Below are positions 6,080 through 12,915 of a stretch of 18,767 bases of DNA, in pieces. The stretch comes from an uncultured Acetatifactor sp. (GTDB lineage: Bacteria; Bacillota; Clostridia; Lachnospirales; Lachnospiraceae): positions 1-18,767 of the forward strand of contig CAJUGT010000077.1 of NCBI GenBank assembly GCA_910586435.1, written 5' to 3'. A program made the translations under genes and the position numbers. The first letter of the stretch is position 1. Each line of letters starts with the position of its first letter. The notes under the pieces were generated by a model that was not told where the DNA came from, did no database searches, and saw nothing but the letters and a program-made list of their open reading frames with translations.

Positions 6080-9000
6080 ATGGCCGATTTATTGGAACAT
6101 CTGAATGAGCGGCAGAGGGAAGCGGTTCTGGAGACGGAAGGATATGTGAGAGTGATTGCCGGAGCGGGCAGCGGGAAGACAAAGCTGCTCGTAAGCCGTT
6201 ATGCCTATCTGGTTCAGGAGTATGGCATAGATTCTTCCAATATTCTATGTGTGACTTTTACCAATAAGGCCGCAGGAGAAATGAAAAAGAGGATACGGGG
6301 ACTGATTGGAGAGGAACATGACACGGGATTCATATGTACTTACCATGGGTTTTGCCACAGGCTTCTTCGGGAGAATCCGGAGAAGCTGTTTCTAAGCAAA
6401 CAGTTCCAGATCATTGATTCCCAACAGCAAAAAGCGATTTTGAGTGATATTTACCAGAAATTTGAGCTGAAGCTGGACCATGCAAGCTTTGAGTCCATAT
6501 TGGGGAAAATTGGCAGGAGAAAAAGGGATATGGGATATGTGCCCAGAATGTGCAATCCCGAACCCTGCCAGATATTAAATGAAATCAGAAATCAGGATGA
6601 CCGAATTATGGAAGAATTCCTGCAAAGGCAGAAGGCCACATATTCATTGGATTTTCATGATTTAATCTCTTTTGCCATTTACATGCTGGAGACGGAAGAA
6701 GAAATTCGTGAGAAGTGGCAGGATCGTCTGAATTACATTATGGTGGATGAGTTTCAGGACTCATCCGCCGTGGAACTGCGTCTGGTTGAAACATTGTCCG
6801 GAAAGTTTGAAAACTTGATGATTGTGGGAGATCCGGATCAGAATATTTATGAATGGCGAGGCTCCGATGTAAGCCTTCTTGTGGATTTTGACAAAGTTCA
6901 TGAATCAGTGAAGACAATTATCTTAAACCAGAATTACCGCTCTACGCCGCAGATACTTCAATGTGCCAATACTTTAATAGAGAAAAATGAGCTGCGGCTG
7001 AAAAAGGATCTCTTTACCCGGAATGAAGACGGGGCTTCTGTGGTTCATTACCATTCCAAGACAGAGTTAGAGGAAATGGATCATGTAATAGAAAATATTA
7101 AACTTCTGTCAAAGGAAGAGGGATTTCGATATTCTGATTTCGCGATTCTATACCGCTCGGGATTTTTATCACGCATTGTGGAAAAGAAACTTGTGGAAAA
7201 AAATATCCCCTATGAGATATTTGGAGGAGTCCGCTTTTATCAGAGGATGGAAATTCTTGATATTCTGGCATATCTAAAGTTAATTGCCTATGATGATGAT
7301 GTGTCTTTCCGAAGGATAGTCAATACTCCCCGCAGGAGATTTGGGCGGGCGAAAATGAATCGCTTGGAGGAATTGAAAAATACTTTGGAATATGGTGTGG
7401 GAGAGATGGACTTATTTGGGGATTTTGCGCAGGGAGGCGGAGAAAGGACTTTATTTGCCACTCTTTCACAATATCTGTGGGAGAAAGATTTTGCAAACAG
7501 TGAAGTTGGTCCTTTTGTCCGTTTGATAACATCCATGCGTGAAAAATGCCATGGGAAGAGAATTTCGGAAATTGTCAATGAGGTCATGGAGAAATCCGGT
7601 TACGAAACTTATATAAGGGAGTTGGGGGATGAAGAAAGGCTGGATAATCTGGCTGAATTCAAACGGATTGCCAATGAATTTGAACGGGAATTTGGCGAAA
7701 ACTTAAATCTGGATGAATTTTTGCGGCAGATTGCTTTACAGTCAGGAGAGGATGACAAGGAATCAAAAGATGCCGTGAAACTTATGACGATTCATTCTTC
7801 CAAGGGATTGGAGTTCCCGGTGGTATTTATTCTGGGATTTACGGAAGGAGTTTTCCCCTCAGCCAAGACCATAGGGGAAAGGAAGAAACCTGGTCTGGAG
7901 GAAGAGCGCAGATTATGCTATGTGGCCATTACCAGGGCGGAAAAGTATCTCTTTCTCATGGACTCAGAGGGGGAATCTCAGAACGGAATTAAGAAGCTGG
8001 TTTCGCGTTTCCTGGGGGAAATCGGAGAGAAAAATTATATCAGAAAAGGAAAGATTTCCGATGAACTGGCCAAGGAGAGCAGAGGATACACTGCCAAATT
8101 GAATCGGGAGATGGGGACGGAAGCGGCGCCGAAAAAGAAAAAGGGTGATGTAATAGAACATCATGTATTTGGTAAGGGGGTCATTGAATCCGTTGATGAG
8201 AAACGTGGGAGCTACATTATTCGGTTTGAGAAACTGCGCCAGGTGAGAAGCATTTCCAGCGATTACTTTGCAAAAAAGCATGAGGATTTGCGGAGCAAAT
8301 ATGAGGAAAAACAGGAAGAGCGGGAAGAGTCCAAGAGGCATTCTCATGTGGAAGCGCAAAGCAGGGCATTGCCTCAAGTGAAGGAAATTGATGGAAGCGC
8401 AGGTGTTCCCGACAAAGGCCAAAGGATGGAGGAAAGGAAGGAGCCAGAGCAGAGCCACCAACCAGAGGAAAGTCAAGAACCGGAGCAGAACCGCCAACAA
8501 GAGGAAAAACGAGGGCCGGAGCAGAGCCGTCAACAAGAGGAAAGTCAAGAACCGGAGTGGAATCGCCAACGCAAGGAAAGCTCAGAGCCGAAAGCAGTGG
8601 AGGAACGAGATAAAAAACCACAGGAAGAAAGCAGGAAGGCTCGGGCACAGAACTTGCCCAATTTATGGAAATGTCAGGAAGTTCCGCATATAGGATGGAA
8701 TTGTGTTGGTGTGGAGGATTTGGGAGCGCCAGTGGGAATCTGCGAAATGTGCGGATATCAGATCATACGTTATGCCCATCAAATGGAACATCCTGACTAT
8801 GGAAATTTATCCGTGGGGTGCGTATGCGCAGGAAAAATGGAAGGAAATGTGGCAGAAGCAAAACGCCGTGAGGCAGATTTCAAAAACAGGGAGGCCAGAC
8901 GGGAGAGTTTTTTGCGGCGTCAGTGGAAAAGGTCAAAAAGGGGCAATGAATATCTCAAAATTGACGGACATTTGGCAGTGCTTTGCAGGGAGGAAAAGGA

Positions 9001-9115
9001 TAAGTGGAAATATTCCATTGACAATGAATTCTGCCAAGTGGGATATGATACCAGGGAAGAAGTTCTTCAAGGGGTATTTAGAGCCCTGGAAGCGCTGCGG
9101 AGGAAGAGAACATAA
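6080..9115 (+). CDS. UvrD/PcrA-like superfamily 1 DNA helicase with zinc-ribbon-like C-terminal extension
   Basis: The 1011-residue protein carries all the expected superfamily 1A motifs: Walker A AGAGSGKT (27-34), motif II DEFQD (223-227), motif III GDPDQNIYEWRG (250-261), motif V TIHSSKGLEFPVVF (570-583) and motif VI around EERRLCYVAITRAEKY (from 608). It should unwind DNA 3' to 5' with ATP. After the core comes a PcrA-like Tudor/KOW segment (GDVIEHHVFGKGVI), then a charged linker with four 12-residue repeats, then an unusual 150-residue tail with CEMC (888-891) and CVC (914-916), probably binding zinc. The usual UvrD/PcrA length is about 720-750. I chose the ATG at 6080, with GGAGGGG upstream and homology beginning at once; an in-frame ATG at 5975 has neither. 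A separate housekeeping PcrA may exist elsewhere. Confidence 0.92.
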   Translation: MADLLEHLNERQREAVLETEGYVRVIAGAGSGKTKLLVSRYAYLVQEYGIDSSNILCVTFTNKAAGEMKKRIRGLIGEEHDTGFICTYHGFCHRLLRENPEKLFLSKQFQIIDSQQQKAILSDIYQKFELKLDHASFESILGKIGRRKRDMGYVPRMCNPEPCQILNEIRNQDDRIMEEFLQRQKATYSLDFHDLISFAIYMLETEEEIREKWQDRLNYIMVDEFQDSSAVELRLVETLSGKFENLMIVGDPDQNIYEWRGSDVSLLVDFDKVHESVKTIILNQNYRSTPQILQCANTLIEKNELRLKKDLFTRNEDGASVVHYHSKTELEEMDHVIENIKLLSKEEGFRYSDFAILYRSGFLSRIVEKKLVEKNIPYEIFGGVRFYQRMEILDILAYLKLIAYDDDVSFRRIVNTPRRRFGRAKMNRLEELKNTLEYGVGEMDLFGDFAQGGGERTLFATLSQYLWEKDFANSEVGPFVRLITSMREKCHGKRISEIVNEVMEKSGYETYIRELGDEERLDNLAEFKRIANEFEREFGENLNLDEFLRQIALQSGEDDKESKDAVKLMTIHSSKGLEFPVVFILGFTEGVFPSAKTIGERKKPGLEEERRLCYVAITRAEKYLFLMDSEGESQNGIKKLVSRFLGEIGEKNYIRKGKISDELAKESRGYTAKLNREMGTEAAPKKKKGDVIEHHVFGKGVIESVDEKRGSYIIRFEKLRQVRSISSDYFAKKHEDLRSKYEEKQEEREESKRHSHVEAQSRALPQVKEIDGSAGVPDKGQRMEERKEPEQSHQPEESQEPEQNRQQEEKRGPEQSRQQEESQEPEWNRQRKESSEPKAVEERDKKPQEESRKARAQNLPNLWKCQEVPHIGWNCVGVEDLGAPVGICEMCGYQIIRYAHQMEHPDYGNLSVGCVCAGKMEGNVAEAKRREADFKNREARRESFLRRQWKRSKRGNEYLKIDGHLAVLCREEKDKWKYSIDNEFCQVGYDTREEVLQGVFRALEALRRKRT
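8441..8584 (+). repeat. Four 36-bp in-frame repeats in the helicase linker
   Basis: Four consecutive 12-residue units of the type EPEQsrQqEEsq (helicase residues about 788-835) link the helicase part to the zinc-ribbon-like tail. The period is a multiple of three, so copy-number change would alter linker length without breaking the frame. Confidence 0.8.
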
Positions 9116-9233
9116 ATTCTCTATGATTCCAGGTATTTGTGTGGCTGCAAGGAATCCAAGGGGGTATTCTATATCGTAGAAGACAGGGAATCACGGAGTT
9201 CAGACTCTAAGGATGGAAGATGGGGCAATAGAA

Positions 9234-11045
9234 ATGAATAAAATTCGAGAAGTCAGAAACCTGCTTTTATATAACTGGAAACCCCTTGTGGGATTTGAAA
9301 TTGCGTATAAATTTATGTCAAGTCTGGTAATGATTCCTTTGATGTGGGGAATGTTTGACTTGATAATGAAGACTGTGGGTTATGCCTATCTGACTTTGGA
9401 GAACATTTTTTCATTTTTGACAAATCCATTGACTCTTCCATTATTGTTTGTATTGTTTCTTTCCGCTGCCAACTATGCCATGATTGACATCAGCGCGGTT
9501 GTGTTTACGCTGGATCAGTCAAAACAGAAAAAATCGGTATGCTTCCGGCAAATTTTGAGATTTTCTCTCAAGAATTCCATTCGTGTCTGGAATCCCAGGA
9601 ATCTTATGCTGGTAGTGGTGATACTGGTGTTATTGCCGTTCCTGAATATTGGCATAGCGTCGGGATTTCTTACGGTTCTCTCCATGCCGGAATTCATATC
9701 GGACTATATTCAGAACAATCAGATTTTGTCAACACTGTTATTGGTGGTCACGTTGTTTTTGACAACATGGATGATAAAATGGTTGTATGCGTTTCACTAT
9801 TATACATTGGAGGGCTGTTCGTTCCGGGAGGCGGCAAGGAGAAGCGGAAGACTTGGAAGAAAAAAGCGGCTTCGGGACTTTGGCACATTGCTTCTGGTGC
9901 AATTTGTCAGTGCGCTGGTGTATGTGTTGTTTATGTTTTTGGCCCTGACTTTGGCAGTGATTGTGGGGCAGGTCTTTGCGAATGTATTTGTGCTTCGGTG
10001 GATTACATCTACCTTCCTCTGGATGGCGCTTTTATACTCGATAGCGGTGATAGCGGCCCTTGCAGTACCTATTAGCTATGCGGGAGTCAGTGTTCTATAT
10101 TATGGTCATAAGAGGGAATTGGGAGAAGCGGTAGTACATAGCGTTGCGCCGGAGTATTCCGTAAACCGGCGCTGGGAGCGGCTGGTTCATAGATGCGGCA
10201 TGGCATTCTGGGCTGTGGTTGTGGCAGGAAGTCTGGCAGCAGGGTATCTGCTTTGTTCCGGCAAACTGGAATTTGAGACCGAATATATTCGTAAAACGGA
10301 GATTACGGCCCACAGAGGGGCTTCTGCCTGTTATCCGGAGAATACCATGTCAGCTTTTGAGGGGGCGAAGGAATTGGGAGCCCACTGGATAGAACTGGAT
10401 GTACAGCAGAGCAGGGATGGACAGATTATTGTGATACATGATACGAATTTTCAAAGGACCACAGGAGTGAATGCCAACACCTGGGATTTGACCTATGAGG
10501 AAATTGCGGGGCTGGACGCAGGGAGTCATTTCCACCCTGCGTTTGCCGGGGAAAAGATACCGTTGTTGCGGGAGGTGGTTGCGTTTGCGAAAGAGAATGA
10601 CATGAAGCTGAATATAGAACTGAAGCCCACAGGTCATGAGAGGGATTTTGAGAAAATGGTGGTGGACATCATTTGTCAGGCGGGGATGAAGGATTCCTGT
10701 GTGATTACCTCTCAGATTTACGAAGTGTTAGAGTGCGTGAAGGCCTATGACGCTTCCATCACAACAGTGTATGTGATGAGCCTTGCCTATGGGGATGTGA
10801 ATCAGCTTACGGCAGCGGACCATTTCAGTGTGGAAGCCACCAGCGCAACACAAAGCCTGATTTCCAGTGTGCATTGCGCAGGAAAAGAAATCTATGTCTG
10901 GACGGTTAATACGAAAGAGAACATAATGAAAATGATTGAAATGAATGTGGACAATATTATTACAGATAACATTATCCTGGCGAGGCAATGCCTGAATGAA
11001 AGTCGTTACAGCAATCTGCTGGCGGAATATCTGAAGCTCTTTTAG
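9234..11045 (+). CDS. Membrane-anchored glycerophosphoryl diester phosphodiesterase
   Basis: The protein has 603 residues. The first 335 or so are strongly hydrophobic with about seven or eight membrane segments, matching the GPDPase membrane domain family. The C-terminal part is a GDPD TIM barrel with AHRGA (His360, Arg361), ELDVQ (Glu387, Asp389) and IHD (His402, Asp403), the catalytic and metal ligands. It should hydrolyse glycerophosphodiesters to glycerol-3-phosphate and an alcohol, or modify lipids or teichoic acids; which side of the membrane is not shown. I take the ATG at 9234 rather than 9213 because it starts the conserved MNKIREVRNLL segment and has a GGGG tract 9 bases upstream; the ATG at 9213 has its AAGG directly abutting. 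It is the last gene before the terminator at 11056. The stretch 9116-9233 has no gene of its own. Confidence 0.9.
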   Translation: MNKIREVRNLLLYNWKPLVGFEIAYKFMSSLVMIPLMWGMFDLIMKTVGYAYLTLENIFSFLTNPLTLPLLFVLFLSAANYAMIDISAVVFTLDQSKQKKSVCFRQILRFSLKNSIRVWNPRNLMLVVVILVLLPFLNIGIASGFLTVLSMPEFISDYIQNNQILSTLLLVVTLFLTTWMIKWLYAFHYYTLEGCSFREAARRSGRLGRKKRLRDFGTLLLVQFVSALVYVLFMFLALTLAVIVGQVFANVFVLRWITSTFLWMALLYSIAVIAALAVPISYAGVSVLYYGHKRELGEAVVHSVAPEYSVNRRWERLVHRCGMAFWAVVVAGSLAAGYLLCSGKLEFETEYIRKTEITAHRGASACYPENTMSAFEGAKELGAHWIELDVQQSRDGQIIVIHDTNFQRTTGVNANTWDLTYEEIAGLDAGSHFHPAFAGEKIPLLREVVAFAKENDMKLNIELKPTGHERDFEKMVVDIICQAGMKDSCVITSQIYEVLECVKAYDASITTVYVMSLAYGDVNQLTAADHFSVEATSATQSLISSVHCAGKEIYVWTVNTKENIMKMIEMNVDNIITDNIILARQCLNESRYSNLLAEYLKLF

Positions 11046-11055
11046 AGCGTGATTG

Positions 11056-11096
11056 AAAATTGCTTTCTGACAGCAGTGCGTCACAAAGCAATTTTT
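11056..11096 (+). terminator. Rho-independent terminator of the 2120-11045 unit
   Basis: AAAATTGCTTT (11056-11066) pairs perfectly with AAAGCAATTTT (11085-11095), with a further TGAC/GTCA pairing inside the loop, and the 3' arm runs into TTTTT. It begins 10 bases after the stop codon of the phosphodiesterase gene. Confidence 0.85.
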
Positions 11097-11107
11097 AAGT
11101 TCGCTCC

Positions 11108-11166
11108 AGTGCTTCATCCGGTCAGTAACTGCACTGCCAGTGCGGTTATTGACCGGATGGAGTACT
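11108..11166 (+). ncRNA. Long 28-bp RNA hairpin element
   Basis: The arms 11108-11135 and 11139-11166 pair over 28 consecutive positions around a GCC loop. Twenty-four pairs are Watson-Crick, and the four exceptions are all G-U pairs in plus-strand RNA. No U tract follows, so it is not a classical terminator. It lies only 12 bases after the operon terminator and could act on read-through RNA or be part of a palindromic repeat family. Confidence 0.6.
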
Positions 11167-11211
11167 AGGATTGGAGGAACTTAGTACACTGGTGAATTCC
11201 TCTTGAAATAA

Positions 11212-11295
11212 TCAGTACTTGACTGCCCGTCAGAACAAGGCGGTGGAAGGGATGCGGCGGACACGCCTGCTGACGACAACACGCATCCCTGAATC
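11212..11295 (+). repeat. Dispersed repeat, copy B
   Basis: This is the plus-strand counterpart of copy A at 1810-1899, sharing TCAGTnCTTG, CGTCAGAACAAGG (11228-11240), GTGGAAGG (11243-11250) and GACnACAACAC. Here it also folds: GGGATGCG (11249-11256) pairs with CGCATCCC (11282-11289), enclosing a small GGCG/CGCC stem. It lies just past the stop codon of the convergent glycosylase gene at 11319. Confidence 0.55.
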
Positions 11296-11318
11296 ATTCG
11301 GCAAAGGGAAAGATATGT

Positions 11319-12515
11319 CTAACTCTTTTCGACAATTTCCTCAGCTCCGTGAAAAGCGGCTAAGTCTTGTAATGCAAGTTCGATGCCCTTGTAATCGTGA
11401 AAAGCGGAATCGAATATGTTTTTCTCTTTTATTATAAATCTCCTGGTTCGCCACTCCATCTTGCAGTCAAAATACCCTGCAAACCGGTTTCCTACAAGGA
11501 TTGACAGGGGCCATTTCATGCCCTTTTTCTTGAAATACTCAAAGGTATATGAATAATCGAAAAATGTTTTCAGCCATGTTTGGTCTCGCACAAGAATATC
11601 CATGGGGGAAATGAGACGGACCTCTTCGCAGTGAAGCTCTGCACGTTTCTCAAGCAGCGCTGTCTTTGACGAGTGGATGTAATACGACTTTTTTCCTACT
11701 TTCACCGGCGATATTTTTCCTTCTTGCTCTAATTTGGAAAAGAAGGGCTTAACTTCGGCTGTCGGAATTCCCGTTATATGAGATATATGCACGGGATATG
11801 TTACTCCAAAAGAAGATATAAGTTTTTCAATGATATAGGTTCTGGCGTCATTTTTGTCGATTCCGGAGTTTGGCCATTCTGTTATGCCTATATTTTCCTT
11901 TAAGATATAAAGAGGTTCTTTGAAGGTTCCCGGATTTCTGCCGCAGGTTACTAAATCCGTCTTGCGTTTCAGTCTGTAAAACGCGCGAAATATGGGCAGC
12001 TCAAAGCTGAGGTCGCCTGCTTTTCTTCCCTTTACATACGAATTCCATTCATCTGATAAATGCAGGCACTCCCAAATTTGGCTGGTGGTCATACCGGGCT
12101 GTCCTTTTAGCCCCTTTTTCAACTCTTCTTCCGCAGCCCGGTCGGCGGGGCTGTTCGCCGCCGCCAACCAGCTTTCATCCGAAGAACCCCATCTTACAAC
12201 ATCTTTTAGCGCAGCGCGATAAATTGCAAATTCCTTTGTTGGAACAAAAAACATATTGCGCTTGAATGCAAATGCTTCTGTAATTTTATATTCTTGATAC
12301 GCTGCAATGTCCAGGTCCTGGACGGTAAAGTCCTTTTTTCTGTTCCAAAGCATCATATAATGGTTCAAATGGATGGTTGGATTCGGATCATATTGCAAGC
12401 CGCAAATATCCGAGACTATATCCTCAATGCTGTTGGAGCTTTTTTTGTCCAAGTGCTGACTTGAAATAATTATATTGCGGATTAAGGATTTTTCATCATA
12501 AGTTTCGTCGCCCAT
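11319..12515 (-). CDS. AlkZ/YcaQ-like winged-helix DNA glycosylase
   Basis: The 398-residue protein fits the winged-helix family (HTH_42, formerly DUF1006) that includes AlkZ and E. coli YcaQ, which excise bulky or cross-linked alkylated bases. The supporting segments are GLQYDPNPTIHLNHYMMLW near the N-terminus, with Gln41 and Asp43 matching the catalytic QxD motif, and the late LISPMDILVRDQTWLKTFFDYSYTFE stretch, which mirrors the LLSPFDPLVWDR...LFGFDYRLE hallmark. It should act on chromosomal DNA as a monofunctional glycosylase. I prefer the ATG at 12515, preceded by AGGAG: the in-frame ATG at 12572 would lie about 5 bases after the predicted transcription start and has no SD. It converges on the phosphodiesterase operon and is divergent from the FIST-GGDEF gene. 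Confidence 0.85.
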   Translation of the reverse strand: MGDETYDEKSLIRNIIISSQHLDKKSSNSIEDIVSDICGLQYDPNPTIHLNHYMMLWNRKKDFTVQDLDIAAYQEYKITEAFAFKRNMFFVPTKEFAIYRAALKDVVRWGSSDESWLAAANSPADRAAEEELKKGLKGQPGMTTSQIWECLHLSDEWNSYVKGRKAGDLSFELPIFRAFYRLKRKTDLVTCGRNPGTFKEPLYILKENIGITEWPNSGIDKNDARTYIIEKLISSFGVTYPVHISHITGIPTAEVKPFFSKLEQEGKISPVKVGKKSYYIHSSKTALLEKRAELHCEEVRLISPMDILVRDQTWLKTFFDYSYTFEYFKKKGMKWPLSILVGNRFAGYFDCKMEWRTRRFIIKEKNIFDSAFHDYKGIELALQDLAAFHGAEEIVEKS

Positions 12516-12583
12516 ACAATCTTGTTCTCCTGAAAATCTCGTATCATTAAAATGGTTCAAATGCTGAAACACAGTCCATGCCT

Positions 12584-12612
12584 ATTGTAAATCAAAACAC
12601 TAAAAGAGTCAA
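12584..12612 (-). promoter_or_regulatory. Sigma-A promoter of the glycosylase gene
   Basis: On the minus strand TTGACT (12607-12612), 17 bases, TACAAT (12584-12589). The predicted start near 12577 leaves no room to translate from the ATG at 12572 and supports the start at 12515. Confidence 0.75.
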
Positions 12613-12663
12613 TCATTATGAAATATAAGTAAATAGATTATTTTCTTTTGGGCGTAATTATGT

Positions 12664-12882
12664 TATAATGTTGACACACAAATGCATTGTGTCAACTTCT
12701 GATTCCAAATGCGCCAAAGCGCACGAAATCATGGTACAATGTTGACACAGAAGAGCATTGTGTCAACTTCTGATTCCAAATGCGCCGAAGCGCATGAAAT
12801 CATGGTAAAATGTTGACACAGAAGAGCATTGTGTCAACTTCTGATTCCAAATGCGCTGAAGCGCATGAAATTATGGTATAAT
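12664..12882 (+). repeat. Three 71-bp tandem promoter/operator repeats plus a fourth -10
   Basis: Each unit starts with the palindrome GTTGACACA-N9-TGTGTCAAC (12670-12696, 12741-12767, 12812-12838), then TTCTGATTCCAA, a small hairpin ATGCGC-N4-GCGCAT, and ends with TGGTANAAT. Extended -10 elements therefore stand at 12664-12669 (TATAAT), 12735-12740 (TACAAT), 12806-12811 (TAAAAT) and 12877-12882 (TATAAT). Each of the first three abuts a palindrome, so transcription would start inside the operator; the fourth abuts only a degenerate half-site (GTGTTCACA). Units 2 and 3 differ at three positions, units 1 and 2 at six. The last -10 gives a leader of about 27 bases to the gene at 12916. Confidence 0.8.
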
Positions 12883-12915
12883 GTGTTCACATTCAGGGCA
12901 GGAAGGATAAATCAA

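Noticed and set aside
2120..11045. Interpretation of the helicase/Sel1/Nudix unit as a phage-defence island
   Set aside because: No nuclease, known defence effector or sensor domain is visible, and the lipid phosphodiesterase at the end argues against it; the idea remains untested.
11219..11437. Plus-strand ORF beginning in dispersed repeat B
   Set aside because: Most of it is antisense to the glycosylase gene; only the RQNKAVEG start resembles repeat A, so it is treated as a repeat, not a gene.
12664..12882. CRISPR-like appearance of regularly spaced repeats
   Set aside because: The whole 71-bp unit is repeated, including what would be spacers, and promoter and palindrome elements explain it; no cas genes are nearby.
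12829..12915. In-frame N-terminal extension of the FIST-GGDEF protein to an ATG at 12829
   Set aside because: It only translates the third promoter/operator repeat, lacks an SD, and would start upstream of the best -10; the ATG at 12916 has AGGAAGG.
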